In this document: positions 55,354 to 64,000 of the stretch, piece by piece | Layout of the letters: each line of letters begins with the position of its first letter | Position numbering within the stretch: the stretch's first letter is position 1 | NCBI GenBank assembly: GCA_963759125.1 | Contig: CAVWXN010000008.1 | Coordinates: 62,001-126,000, forward strand | From: JABDQA01 sp963759125 | Lineage (GTDB): Bacteria; Desulfobacterota; Desulfobulbia; Desulfobulbales; Desulfocapsaceae | Direction: 5' to 3' | Length of the DNA stretch: 64,000 nt | Program-made: the position numbers and the translations under genes | Notes under the pieces: generated by a model | Seen by the model: the letters and a program-made list of their open reading frames with translations, nothing else | Database searches by the model: none | Told to the model about the DNA's origin: nothing

Positions 55354-56091
55354 ATGAACAACGTTATCGAGCTGTTGAAATCCCACCGGTCCATAAGAAA
55401 GTTCAAGCCGGATCCTGTGGCTCAGGAAATCGTCGAGGAACTTATCCTCGCCGGGCAAAGTGCAGCGACTTCAAGTTTTATTCAAGCCTGCACGGTAATT
55501 CAGGTAACCGACCCAGCCTGTCGGGAAGAGCTCTGCGCTGCTGCCGCCGGTCAACTTTATGTAAAAGAATCTCCTGTGTTTCTCGTCTTCTGCGCTGACA
55601 TGCAGCGTCATCAATTAGCCTGCGACATGCATGAAGCTGAGATGTTATCAGGATTCACCGAACAATTCCTTACCGCTTCGGTCGACTGTGCCTTGTTTGC
55701 TCAAAACGTTGTCGTCGCGGCAGAGTCAATGGGTCTTGGCGGCTGCTATATCGGTGCGATTCGGAACAAAATAGCCGAGGTGGATAAACTGCTCAGGCTT
55801 CCGGACAAGGTCTATCCGGTGTTTGGCATGTGCCTCGGTTACCCGGCCCAGGACCCCGAAATAAAGCCACGCTTACCTGTCGAAGTAATTCTCAAACAGC
55901 AACGCTACAGCAATGATAATGAGCGCCAATTGATTACCGATTACGATGAGCAGGTTCGCCGCTATTATCGTACCCGCACCGGCGGGACAAAGGATAATTC
56001 CTGGAGTGAGCAGATCTCAGACATGCTGGTTAAAGAAGCGAGGCCACACATGCTCCCTTTTCTACAGTCAAAAGGTTTTCTACTTAAATAG
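55354..56091 (+). CDS. NfsA-like FMN nitroreductase
   Basis: 245 residues, the size of oxygen-insensitive NADPH nitroreductase NfsA/FRP. Seen: the FMN-binding start ELLKSHRSIRKFKPDPV near 6-22, the SAATSSFIQACTVIQVTD segment near 37-54 (dimer and FMN contacts), VAAESMGLGGCYIGAIRN near 124-141, and LGYPAQDPEIKPRLP near 163-177. It reduces nitro-compounds, quinones or flavins with NAD(P)H; physiological role is uncertain. It starts 8 nt after pyrC and ends 37 nt before the KorA start, so a common transcript is likely. Confidence 0.92.
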   Translation: MNNVIELLKSHRSIRKFKPDPVAQEIVEELILAGQSAATSSFIQACTVIQVTDPACREELCAAAAGQLYVKESPVFLVFCADMQRHQLACDMHEAEMLSGFTEQFLTASVDCALFAQNVVVAAESMGLGGCYIGAIRNKIAEVDKLLRLPDKVYPVFGMCLGYPAQDPEIKPRLPVEVILKQQRYSNDNERQLITDYDEQVRRYYRTRTGGTKDNSWSEQISDMLVKEARPHMLPFLQSKGFLLK

Positions 56092-56128
56092 AGAGACACA
56101 GATTGCGACAGGAGGCAGCTGGCAGCAG

Positions 56129-57262
56129 GTGACGACCCAGAGATATTTCATAGATGGCAATGAAGCTGCTGCCCGGGCAGCGGTAAAATCTGGCTGCCGC
56201 TTCTTTGCCGGTTATCCGATCACCCCGGCCACCACCATCTATCAGCATATGCTTGATATGCTGCCGCCTGGTGGAGGGATCTGTTTACAGGGTGAAGATG
56301 AAATCGCCTCCATCGGATTCTGCCTTGGAGCTTCAATGGCTGGTCTCAAAACGATGACTGCCACTTCCGGTCCCGGAATCAGTCTGTTTAGCGAGCAGAT
56401 CTCTTTTGCCATCGCCGGCGAGATTCCACTGGTCATTATTGATGTCCAGCGTCTTGGTCCATCAACCGGATCGGCCACCAAGGGAGCGGACTCGGACATA
56501 CAGTTTCTGCGCTGGGGAAACAGCGGCGGTCTTCCCGTTATAGTGCTTGCCCCGGTGAATTCGGCCGATTGCTATAATCTGACCTGTCAGGCCTTTAACC
56601 TGGCTGAAATCTATCGCTGTCCTGTATTTGTCGCCTCCAACAAAGAAATCGGAATGACCAAGGAATCCGTTTCCGAAGATGAGTTGGCTGAGATCAAAGT
56701 AGTGAGCAGAGCAGGTTATGAGGAGAAATCCTCAAACCTCCCATACCAACCGTTTGCAGCTTCAAGCGACTCGATGGTTCCAGCTTTTCTGCCCATCGGT
56801 GGCAGCACGCTGGTTCGACAGACCTCATCATCTCATGGCCCCGACGGCTTTATCACCACTTCTCCCAAAGCGCTGGCAGAGGGTATCAATCGAATGCGCG
56901 ATAAACTTGTGAGCCGGAGAGACGATTTAAGCTATTATCGCCTCGACCCCGACCCAGCCGCTGATACCCTCGTCATTGTTTATGGAGTAACTGCGCGGGC
57001 AGCGGAAGCTGCCATCAAAAGGTTACGGAAACAGTCACACCACATCTCCCTTCTTGTTCTGCAGACCCTTTATCCGGTGCCGGAAAAATTATTGCTGGAC
57101 GAAATTGCCAGAGTTGCACGGGTAATCGTCATCGAGATGAACCTCGGGCAGTATGTCAGGGAGATCGAACGATTCAGCGGTGCGACACCGGTGGAATTTT
57201 TCGGTAAAATGGATGGGGAATTGATCTCTCCTGAAGAAATAACCCGGGTGATTGTCCCATGA
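56129..57262 (+). CDS. 2-oxoacid:acceptor oxidoreductase subunit alpha (KorA-like)
   Basis: Pyrimidine-binding subunit of a thiamine-diphosphate, ferredoxin-linked 2-oxoacid oxidoreductase (2-oxoglutarate or branched-chain type). Seen: FIDGNEAAARAAVKSGC near 8-24, FAGYPITPATTIYQHM near 26-41, EDEIASIGFCLGASMAG near 56-72, TATSGPGISLFSEQ near 77-90 and RLGPSTGSATKGADSD near 107-122. The C-terminal domain II follows (about 270-377). The start is uncertain: GTG 56129 gives the family N terminus and has AGGAGG 14 nt upstream. A much longer frame from 55946 overlaps the nitroreductase gene and begins with unrelated residues, so I rejected it. The ATG of KorB overlaps its stop (ATGA). Confidence 0.85.
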   Translation: MTTQRYFIDGNEAAARAAVKSGCRFFAGYPITPATTIYQHMLDMLPPGGGICLQGEDEIASIGFCLGASMAGLKTMTATSGPGISLFSEQISFAIAGEIPLVIIDVQRLGPSTGSATKGADSDIQFLRWGNSGGLPVIVLAPVNSADCYNLTCQAFNLAEIYRCPVFVASNKEIGMTKESVSEDELAEIKVVSRAGYEEKSSNLPYQPFAASSDSMVPAFLPIGGSTLVRQTSSSHGPDGFITTSPKALAEGINRMRDKLVSRRDDLSYYRLDPDPAADTLVIVYGVTARAAEAAIKRLRKQSHHISLLVLQTLYPVPEKLLLDEIARVARVIVIEMNLGQYVREIERFSGATPVEFFGKMDGELISPEEITRVIVP

Positions 57263-58560
57263 CAAGCCTTCTCAACCCGCAGAGACCACCGTTTTTTTGT
57301 CCCGGCTGTTCACATCAACGGGTGGTGCAGGCCCTTGATAAAAGTTTTCTGGAGCTCGGGCTCTGCGGAAATGAGATCGCCATAGTCACCGACATTGGCT
57401 GCTCCGGACTGTTTGACACCTTTTTCAATACCCACGCCCTGCATGGACTGCACGGCAGAGCGCTGACCTATGCTACCGGACTGAAACTCGCGTGCCCTGA
57501 ACTGACGGTGGTGGTCATCATGGGTGACGGCGGCCTTGGCATAGGCGGCGCCCACGTGCTGAGCAGCTGCAGGAGAAATCTCGATCTTACTCTTTTGGTG
57601 CTAAACAACTTCAACTATGGAATGACCGGTGGGCAGTGTTCCGCCACTACTCCTGTTGAAGCCTCCACCTCATCAGGTTTCCTGGGTCAGCTCGAAGCAC
57701 CGCTCGACATCTGCGCCGTAGCCGGCGCTGCCGGAGCGAGCTGGGTTGACCGGGTTTCGGCAACGGATTCCAGGCTGTCAGCAACTATCAGCCTGGCTTT
57801 GACCTACAATGGATTTTCCCTGATGGATATTACCGGCATCTGTCCCGGTCGATTCAGTAAAAGAAACAGACGGTCGAAAAAACTGGTTTCCTCACTAACG
57901 GAGAGCTTCGAGAAACAAAGCAAACCCGATCCCGAGAGGGTCAGGCCGGAATATGGCCACGCCTACAGAAAGCGCATTAAGGAAGCACGGCCGGCAAGTC
58001 CCATGCGGCCGATAGCGGCTTCATCGACTGCTGCCGCCTCTGAAGCAGCGGGGATTCTTTTTCTCGGAGCAGCCGGGCAGCGGGTGAACACCGCGGCAGA
58101 AATTCTCTGTCTCTCGGCAATGCACGGCGGCTTCTATGCAACCCTTAAAAACGATTACCCGATCACCGTTCTCAGAGGACACTCCATCAGCGAGGTCATT
58201 CTCAGTCCTCACCCCATTGGCTTCACCGGCATCGAACAACCCGATATCATCATGGCTCTGTCAGCCGAAGGTGTGGAGCGCCGGGAAGCGACTATCGCGG
58301 AGGCCAAGCCTTCCTGCCTGATTTTGCAGGAGGCTGGTCTCTATCTCCCCAAGACCTCGGCACAGGTGATCAAAGTAGACTGCACCTCAATGGGCGTTAA
58401 AAAAAACGAAAGACCCCTCGCCTTTCTGGCCATGTTGAGCAAATATCGACCCTCGATAAATAAAGAGCTGCTCTGCCGTGGACTTGAGGAAAAGCTCAAG
58501 GCAGAACAGCTTGAAGAGGCGCTCGACCTTGTAAAAGGTTTTCACGCCTCTTCTTTGTAA
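57259..58560 (+). CDS. 2-oxoacid:acceptor oxidoreductase beta-gamma fusion (KorB + KorG)
   Basis: 433 residues joining two subunits usually made separately. Residues 1-240 are the thiamine-diphosphate beta subunit: PFFCPGCSHQ (Cys14, Cys17), DIGCSGLFD, and the ThDP motif MGDGGLGIGG (88-97) with NNFNYGMTGGQ. Residues about 260-433 are the gamma subunit: GILFLGAAGQRVNTAAEILC near 262-281, SPHPIGFTGIEQPDIIMAL. There is no ferredoxin-like delta subunit. Together with KorA it would oxidise a 2-oxoacid (probably 2-oxoglutarate or branched-chain) to acyl-CoA and CO2 with ferredoxin. Substrate choice is not readable from the sequence. Confidence 0.9.
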   Translation: MTSLLNPQRPPFFCPGCSHQRVVQALDKSFLELGLCGNEIAIVTDIGCSGLFDTFFNTHALHGLHGRALTYATGLKLACPELTVVVIMGDGGLGIGGAHVLSSCRRNLDLTLLVLNNFNYGMTGGQCSATTPVEASTSSGFLGQLEAPLDICAVAGAAGASWVDRVSATDSRLSATISLALTYNGFSLMDITGICPGRFSKRNRRSKKLVSSLTESFEKQSKPDPERVRPEYGHAYRKRIKEARPASPMRPIAASSTAAASEAAGILFLGAAGQRVNTAAEILCLSAMHGGFYATLKNDYPITVLRGHSISEVILSPHPIGFTGIEQPDIIMALSAEGVERREATIAEAKPSCLILQEAGLYLPKTSAQVIKVDCTSMGVKKNERPLAFLAMLSKYRPSINKELLCRGLEEKLKAEQLEEALDLVKGFHASSL

Positions 58561-58587
58561 TGCAAAACTTCGGCGATCAACTCAATT

Positions 58588-59322
58588 CTAATTTACAATC
58601 TCTTCCAGAAAACCATTGAAGCGCTGCCAGGACTGTCTGTCAGCCTCCTCGTGGTAACGGTTTGAACCAAAGACCGTGAAGGCATGGGGGGCGCCGCTGT
58701 AGGTCACCATTTCATGGGCTTTTTGGGCACTCTCCAACTGTACGGCAAGATCACTGAAATCTTCCATGCTGACCGCTGTATCGGCGGTTCCGTGAAACAC
58801 CATAACTTTGCCTTTGGTGGCCGAATAATCCTGGCCCTCAGGAGTCTGCAGTCCGCCGTGAAATGAGACGAACCCGTCTAAGTCCAGACCCGATCTGGCC
58901 ATCTCAAGCACCACAGCTCCGCCGAAACAATAGCCGAAGGCAACCACTTCTGAGTTACCCCCGGTCAGTTTTTGCGCTTCAGCATAGGCGGTTTCAAAGA
59001 TACTTCTCATCCGTTGTCGGTCTTTGTAAAGATCGCCGGTCAGAAGCTTTTTATGTTCTGTCTCAGTCGGCCGCACGCCTTTGCCGAAAAGATCTACGCC
59101 AAAGACGTTGTAACCTTGCTCGGCCAGCATCTCGGCACGCTTGACCTCATAGTCGGTCAAGCCATCCCAGTCATGGACCATTATCAGCAGGGGTTTCCCT
59201 TTACCCGCTTCTTTATAATATCCTTCGTACTCTTTCCCACCCACTTCATAGGTTACCGGGGCTCCGGAAACAGCCAACGGAGTGAATAAGAGTATAGTTG
59301 CTATCATCAGCTTGATTTTCAT
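58588..59322 (-). CDS. secreted dienelactone-hydrolase-family protein
   Basis: 244 residues with a Sec signal peptide (MKIKLMIATILLFTPLAVSG, 1-20), so probably periplasmic. The alpha/beta-hydrolase DLH fold: nucleophile Cys132 in GYCFGG, Asp181 in HGTADTAV and His213 in APHAFTV, the Cys-Asp-His triad of the family. Homologues hydrolyse esters and lactones; the natural substrate is unknown. No operon partner is next to it; thyA is 291 nt away on the same strand. The upstream region has a 7-bp stem-loop (59357-59375) of unknown meaning. Confidence 0.9.
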   Translation of the reverse strand: MKIKLMIATILLFTPLAVSGAPVTYEVGGKEYEGYYKEAGKGKPLLIMVHDWDGLTDYEVKRAEMLAEQGYNVFGVDLFGKGVRPTETEHKKLLTGDLYKDRQRMRSIFETAYAEAQKLTGGNSEVVAFGYCFGGAVVLEMARSGLDLDGFVSFHGGLQTPEGQDYSATKGKVMVFHGTADTAVSMEDFSDLAVQLESAQKAHEMVTYSGAPHAFTVFGSNRYHEEADRQSWQRFNGFLEEIVN

Positions 59323-59356
59323 AATTTATATCTCCCGAATGTGATTATCAGAGAAT

Positions 59357-59375
59357 TGGTCGCAGCGAGCGACCA
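59357..59375. other. stem-loop upstream of the dienelactone-hydrolase-like gene
   Basis: TGGTCGC at 59357-59363 and GCGACCA at 59369-59375 form a perfect 7-bp stem with an AGCGA loop. It lies 35 nt before the ATG of the minus-strand gene. It could be a 5' leader hairpin or an operator; nothing else is apparent in 59323-59613. Confidence 0.5.
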
Positions 59376-59613
59376 CAATGATGACTACTACAATAGTACC
59401 ACTTTGTGGCAGATCAAGGCTGAAGAAACTTGGAGTGGTAAATCAGCTGAGAACCGTGCTGGCAGACCGGCACTAGTCAAGCATCCAGAGTCTGCCCAGT
59501 CTGAATGACATCACACCAGACAAACAGATCCACCAAAGTATGAGAAGCAGCTGATAGTGAAAAAGACAACAGATAACGCGAACGGATTTTAGAGCTCTGT
59601 CAAGAAAAATCGC

Positions 59614-60465
59614 TTACACGCTGAAAGGATAGTTAATCGCCGGGTGATGCTTATAACCGTGCAGTTCGAAGTCATCCACAGTTACCCAGGTCTCCAGGTC
59701 TTCCAGGGTTTTTATGCCCGGATTTATCGAGAGTTTGGGGAGCGGATAAGGTTCTCTTTGAAGCTGAACATCTCGCATCAACTCGAGTTGATCTTCGTAA
59801 ATGTGAAGATTGATGACTTTATGAAAGGCACTGGCAGCCTCGAGACCGGTGATCTGGGCCATGATCATCAACAGCCAGCCGACCTGGACCTGGTTGAAGG
59901 CATGACCGAGGGGGAGATCGTCGGAACGCTGATAGGAAGTCAGGTACAGCTTTCCGTCAAGAATTGAAAACGTGTGAGTATGCATACAGGGGTTAAGGCA
60001 GGCCCGGTCGCGCTCTCCCGGATTGTAAAAGGTCATGATCTCACAGCGATTGTCTATCCCTCGTTTAAGGTCTTCATAGACATTTCTGAGCTGATCGACC
60101 CGGTAGCCTTCCGGATTTCTCCAGTCCCTTCCCTGGGCACCGTAGCAGCGCCCCATGTCGTCAGTGCCTTTGCGATACGGGTTTCTCAGCCAGTCTTCGT
60201 TCTCATTGGCATTGGCATTCCAGGTATTGCAGCCGATCTTTCTGAAATCCGCGGCACTCGTATACCCTCTCAGATAGCCAAGCATTTCTGCAATGGCCGG
60301 CTTCCACAGCAGTTTTTTGGTGGTCAGTACCGGCAGAGTTCGATCGCTGACATCATATTCGAGTTCCGCGTTGATAACAGTGAGGCAACGTTTTCCAGTT
60401 CGCTGGTTGTCAACCCAGACACCGTCTTCAATTACCCTTCTGCATAATTCCAAATATTGTTTCAT
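59614..60465 (-). CDS. thyA: thymidylate synthase, variant active-site loop
   Basis: Methylates dUMP to dTMP with methylene-tetrahydrofolate. 283 residues. The ThyA fold is clear: DNQRTGKRCLTVINAELEYD near 19-38, CYGAQGRDWR near 107-116, catalytic Cys160 in LNPCMHTHTFS, and the dUMP-binding QRSDDLPLGHAFN near 179-191, then the C-terminal DDFELHGYKHHPAIN. The layout (longer N-terminal, NPYRKG) resembles the divergent ThyA of marine gammaproteobacteria more than the Escherichia coli enzyme. Compared with those, the RSCDVPLGL consensus reads RSDDLPLGH here. AGAGGAAGGT precedes the ATG. No folA is next to it. Confidence 0.93.
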   Translation of the reverse strand: MKQYLELCRRVIEDGVWVDNQRTGKRCLTVINAELEYDVSDRTLPVLTTKKLLWKPAIAEMLGYLRGYTSAADFRKIGCNTWNANANENEDWLRNPYRKGTDDMGRCYGAQGRDWRNPEGYRVDQLRNVYEDLKRGIDNRCEIMTFYNPGERDRACLNPCMHTHTFSILDGKLYLTSYQRSDDLPLGHAFNQVQVGWLLMIMAQITGLEAASAFHKVINLHIYEDQLELMRDVQLQREPYPLPKLSINPGIKTLEDLETWVTVDDFELHGYKHHPAINYPFSV

Positions 60466-60935
60466 ACCTTCCTCTGCTGAATCAATGACTTTATCGCTAA
60501 GACAATAACCGAACTGCTGGCCGATCTATAGCAGCGGCCAATTCCTGGACAAAAAAATACGGGGGGATCGCTCAATAACTCACCCGAAGGTTGTATAGGA
60601 CAAATTTAGGTCGGCTCAGAGAATGTCAAGCGTCATTATGTACAATGCATCGATTTGACCGAAATTGTATAAAAAACAAATAGTTGGCAACAGCAAACAG
60701 GAATGCTGATAATGATTGTTTGGCAACTCTTTCCAGCACCTCAAATAATTTCCGATGTTCCAACTACTTGACCTTCGGTCTTTAATGTTTTTTGTGACTC
60801 TCGATAGTGCTTTGCTTTTTATCATAAATTAAGTAAATTTTTTGGTATAATCGTTAGAGGATACCTGGTTGCTTGCTGGGTCCATCTTGAGCTGGAAAGG
60901 TGGGTGCCAAAACTGTCAAAGACTCTGAAACAATC
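60466..60935. other. intergenic region between thyA and the activase gene
   Basis: 470 nt, AT-rich in the middle, with no believable gene. The minus side must carry the thyA promoter. On the plus side an extended -10 TGGTATAAT lies at 60843-60851 (listed separately). Direct TTGGCAAC repeats occur near 60675 and 60719. I see nothing else. Confidence 0.6.
60843..60851 (+). promoter_or_regulatory. candidate extended -10 promoter for the activase gene
   Basis: TG-n-TATAAT with a perfect -10 hexamer at 60846-60851, about 85 nt before the ATG. A good -35 box is lacking, which the extended -10 may compensate. Confidence 0.45.
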
Positions 60936-63900
60936 ATGTATCTGCAAGACCACAGCACAGATCTGTCGTCCCACCCCCTCCATGGTTGTCATCTCGGCAT
61001 GGACCTGGGGTCTACTACGGCCAAAGTGGTCCTGATCGACCCCTCGGGCACCATCATCTTTCAACGCTATCTTAGACATCAGGCGGAAGTACTCACCACC
61101 CTGCTCTCCATGCTCGGTGATCTGCAAAATGCTTTCGGGCCCATAGAAGTATATCCGGTTTTCACCGGTTCGGCAGGGATGGGGCTGGCTGAACAGACCG
61201 GAATTCAATTTCTCCAGGAGGTCGTTGCTCAATCGGAAGCGGTCCGGAAGTTTCGGCCGGATTGTCGAATGCTGATCGATATCGGCGGTGAAGATTGTAA
61301 AATGGTTTTCTTTGACCGCGGTTTACGGCCCGACATGAGGATGAACGGCAATTGTGCCGGAGGCACTGGGGCATTTATCGATCAGATGTCATCATTGATC
61401 GATGTGCCCTTGGAGAAGCTGGACGAAACTGCCCAAAAAAGTAAATCCGACCATGTCATCGCCTCCAGATGCGGTGTATTCGCAAAAACCGATGTCCAGA
61501 ATTTGATCAACACCGGTGCCGAAAAGAGCGATATCGCCAGATCTGTTTTCAAGGCGGTCGCCTGCCAGGTGGTTACCTCCTTGGCCAGAGGCCGAAGCAT
61601 AGAAGGTCCTGTAATGTTTACCGGTGGTCCGCTCTACTTTTTCGAGACGCTGCGCAACGCCTTGCTTGATGTTTTGAATCTCTCTCAAGAGGCAGCCATC
61701 ATTCCCCCCGAGTCGCTCATCTACCCTGCCTATGGAGCCGCGCTGAGCATTGATCGCCAGCTGAACCAGAGCTTTACGGTCGAAGGACTCATCGATAATC
61801 TGAAAAATAAGATTGGCAAGTCTCTCAAATCTGAATACCATCCGCCGCTTTTCTCGAGTCGCCACGAGTATCTGTCATGGTCCCGCGCTAAGTCTTCGCA
61901 TAGGGTAGCCTCTGTTCCTCTCTCCCAAGCAGCCAATAGCAATGTCTATCTCGGTATAGATGCAGGCTCCACCACTACCAAGCTCGTGGTCATCGATGAC
62001 CGGGGCCGCCTGCTTTTCAAGTATTATTCTGGTAACCGAGGAGATCCCTTGGCCAAGGTTCGCCTCGGTTTGCAGAGACTAGAGGAGGCGCTCCAGGCCC
62101 AGGGTAACCGGTGTAAAATTCACACCGCTGCAGTTACCGGTTACGGCGAAGATCTGGTAAAGTCAGCCTTCGACCTCGATATAGGAATCGTTGAAACTCT
62201 GGCTCACTATCGAGCTGCTAAAGAATTTGAGCCGCATGTTTCATTCATTCTCGACATTGGCGGCCAGGATATGAAAGCAGTCTTCGTGGCCAACGGCGAG
62301 GTGCTGGATATTGAAGTTAACGAGTCATGCTCATCGGGGTGCGGCTCTTTCATCGAAACTTTTGGAGACGCGCTGGGCTACACTCCTGAGGAGTTCGGTA
62401 AGCTCGCCTGTTTCGCCAAACACCCCGTTGATCTGGGCAGCAGGTGTACCGTCTTTATGAACTCCTGCGTCAAACAGGCACTGCGTCAAGCCAATGATGT
62501 TGCAGATGTTGCTGCGGGATTATCATATTCAGTCATTCAAAACTGTTTACACAAAGTACTGCGTATCAGCGATGTAGCAGCTCTTGGGCCAAAGATCGTA
62601 GTTCAGGGTGGAACCTTTAAAAACCCGGCGGTGCTTCGGGCTTTCGAAAAACTTCTCGGTATAGAGGTGATCTGCCCCGACATTGCCGAGTACATGGGTG
62701 CCTACGGTGCCGCCCTGTTTGCCAGAGAAAGAGGAACGCTGCGCTCAGCAAGACAGACTGCAAGACCATCCGAGCTTCTTACAATATGCCATCCGACCAA
62801 GACCACCCGGACCAATTGCCAGGGATGCACCAATAATTGCCTGATCCAAACCGTGCATTTTTCCAAAACCAGGAAATTCCATACAGGCAACCGCTGCGAA
62901 CGAGTGGTCAGCAATAGAGCCTTAGCCAGCGAGCCTGGCCGTAACCTGGTCGCTGAAAAGCTGCACCTTCTCCACAGCATACCAGTAGATCAACCGGTCG
63001 AACCAGTGCTGCGCATCGGCCTGCCGATGGTTCTCAACAGCTGGGAGAACTACCCCTTCTGGGCGACCTTGTTCAGCGGTTTAGGCTGGCGCCTAATCCG
63101 TTCCAGCGGTTCTGATTCGACTCTTTTGAAAGAGAGTGCCTCCACCGTCATGTCGGACAATATCTGTTATCCGGCAAAACTCGTCCACAGCCATATTCTT
63201 GACCTTATCAATCGCCGTGTCGACCGCATATTCTTTCCTCGGGTAACTTACGAACATTCTCATTTCAGTGATTCTGCCAACCAATATAATTGTCCGATAA
63301 TAACAGGCTACCCCGATGTCATCAATTGTGCAATCGATCCATCAGGGCAGGGCATACAGATGGACAGCCCGTTGATAAATTTCAAAAATATCGGACAGCT
63401 CCATAAAGGTTGCGCCGGCTATCTGCGTTCGTTTGGTCTTGAAAAATCAGTCTTCGAGCGGGCCTTTGGCCAGGCCCTTGAGGTGCAACAGTCATTCAGA
63501 AAAACGATAAGGGACAAAGGTGAGAAGGTAATTGCTTCTGCCCGAGCTCGACGCCAAAAGCTTATCGTCTTAGGCGGCCGTCCGTACCACATTGATCCGA
63601 TGATCAACCACAATATTGCTGAAATGATAGCTGCCATGGGGCTGCATGTTCTCACCGAAGATTCTCTGCCGCTGGACAGCATAGAAATATCCGAGCTCCT
63701 GCAGGTCGTTGATCAATGGGAATATTCCAATCGTTTATACCGGGCAGCCCACTGGGCAGGGTCTGAACCGCTGGCCCAATTCATTCAGCTCAATTCATTC
63801 GGCTGCGGGCCGGATGCGGTGATCATTGATGAAATCAAGGCTATCTTGAAAACTTTTTCCAAGACTCCGGTCGTGCTCAAGATCGATGAGATAACAAGTA

Positions 63901-64000
63901 TCGGTTCGGCCCGGCTTCGGGTACGCTCCCTGGTAGAATCCAGGAATGAACCAGCACAGGTGCCAAAGAAGACTGCCCGGCAGATGCTTCCGCTGTTTCT
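60936..64000 (+). CDS. acyl-CoA dehydratase activase, large tandem-ASKHA protein (3' end outside window)
   Basis: At least 1021 residues, open at the window end. It couples ATP hydrolysis to low-potential electron transfer into 2-hydroxyacyl-CoA dehydratase- or benzoyl-CoA reductase-type enzymes. Two ASKHA ATPase domains are seen: MDLGSTTAKVVLID near 24-37 and GIDAGSTTTKLVVID near 345-359. Cluster-type cysteines occur in GNCAGGTGAF and SRCGVFAK of domain 1, and NESCSSGCGSF and SRCTVFMNSC of domain 2. A linker NCQGCTNNC near 628-636 follows, then a DUF2229-like domain from about 690 (GLPMVLNSWENYPFW). ATG 60936 is the likely start; GTG 60900 is possible. No dehydratase subunits are next to it. 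Confidence 0.93.
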   Translation, partial: MYLQDHSTDLSSHPLHGCHLGMDLGSTTAKVVLIDPSGTIIFQRYLRHQAEVLTTLLSMLGDLQNAFGPIEVYPVFTGSAGMGLAEQTGIQFLQEVVAQSEAVRKFRPDCRMLIDIGGEDCKMVFFDRGLRPDMRMNGNCAGGTGAFIDQMSSLIDVPLEKLDETAQKSKSDHVIASRCGVFAKTDVQNLINTGAEKSDIARSVFKAVACQVVTSLARGRSIEGPVMFTGGPLYFFETLRNALLDVLNLSQEAAIIPPESLIYPAYGAALSIDRQLNQSFTVEGLIDNLKNKIGKSLKSEYHPPLFSSRHEYLSWSRAKSSHRVASVPLSQAANSNVYLGIDAGSTTTKLVVIDDRGRLLFKYYSGNRGDPLAKVRLGLQRLEEALQAQGNRCKIHTAAVTGYGEDLVKSAFDLDIGIVETLAHYRAAKEFEPHVSFILDIGGQDMKAVFVANGEVLDIEVNESCSSGCGSFIETFGDALGYTPEEFGKLACFAKHPVDLGSRCTVFMNSCVKQALRQANDVADVAAGLSYSVIQNCLHKVLRISDVAALGPKIVVQGGTFKNPAVLRAFEKLLGIEVICPDIAEYMGAYGAALFARERGTLRSARQTARPSELLTICHPTKTTRTNCQGCTNNCLIQTVHFSKTRKFHTGNRCERVVSNRALASEPGRNLVAEKLHLLHSIPVDQPVEPVLRIGLPMVLNSWENYPFWATLFSGLGWRLIRSSGSDSTLLKESASTVMSDNICYPAKLVHSHILDLINRRVDRIFFPRVTYEHSHFSDSANQYNCPIITGYPDVINCAIDPSGQGIQMDSPLINFKNIGQLHKGCAGYLRSFGLEKSVFERAFGQALEVQQSFRKTIRDKGEKVIASARARRQKLIVLGGRPYHIDPMINHNIAEMIAAMGLHVLTEDSLPLDSIEISELLQVVDQWEYSNRLYRAAHWAGSEPLAQFIQLNSFGCGPDAVIIDEIKAILKTFSKTPVVLKIDEITSIGSARLRVRSLVESRNEPAQVPKKTARQMLPLF

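Noticed and set aside
55946..56128. N-terminal extension of KorA
   Set aside because: Overlaps the nitroreductase gene and has no family resemblance until the RYFIDGNEAA segment.
60616..60825. 69-codon minus-strand frame in the thyA-activase gap
   Set aside because: AT-rich, low complexity, no ribosome-binding site, no recognisable protein.

Overview
The window is bacterial chromosome from a Gram-negative, anaerobic-type organism. The 16S rRNA gene and gene content (tungsten aldehyde oxidoreductase, 2-oxoacid:acceptor oxidoreductase, selenocysteine biosynthesis, Kdo transferase) suggest Desulfobacterota, most likely Desulfobulbales. That placement is my reading of the sequence and was not checked by a search. 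No phage, transposase or CRISPR array is visible.

Layout. 1-6.5 kb: the end of gpmI on the minus strand, then a plus-strand molybdenum/tungsten cluster: an unknown 198-aa protein, MoeA, a MoeA fused to a periplasmic-binding-like domain, an aldehyde:ferredoxin oxidoreductase and a MoaD-like sulfur carrier. 6.6-8.6 kb: acylphosphatase and a fused two-domain peptide ABC ATPase. 8.65-18.7 kb: a minus-strand surface-polysaccharide locus (sulfotransferase, three family 2 glycosyltransferases, HAD-type protein, 77-aa protein, multi-TM protein). 18.8-31.1 kb: uvrC, an FKBP/SlyD-like protein, rsmE, waaA-comEC, pilT, and a selA operon (selA, TPR protein, LOG-family protein).

31.1-37.8 kb: a complete rRNA operon (promoters, 16S, tRNA-Ile, tRNA-Ala, 23S, 5S, terminator-like hairpin). 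The 23S gene is interrupted by a 466-nt intervening sequence encoding a four-helix-bundle protein. The IVS termini and the spacers carry the same heptad-like repeat.

38-50.9 kb: an LtaS-like sulfatase-fold membrane enzyme, a CoA-transferase, a response regulator, a Trm5-like methyltransferase, a SpoIIE phosphatase, and a thioredoxin-fold gene read through an in-frame TGA (44981-45604, UPWC active site, SECIS-like hairpin). Conventional gene calling would truncate this last gene. A minus-strand LolA/FtsX/FtsX/ATPase/outer-membrane-barrel operon follows; its ATPase gene has a one-base frameshift. A 150-bp palindrome lies in front of that operon.

51.3-64 kb: a heme-sensor histidine kinase and NtrC-type regulator pair, pyrC, a nitroreductase, a KorA/KorB-gamma pair, a dienelactone-hydrolase-like protein, thyA and the 5' part of a giant acyl-CoA dehydratase activase. 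The observations I rate highest are the selenoprotein, the 23S intervening sequence with its shared spacer repeats, the envelope transport operon, and the tungsten-cofactor cluster.
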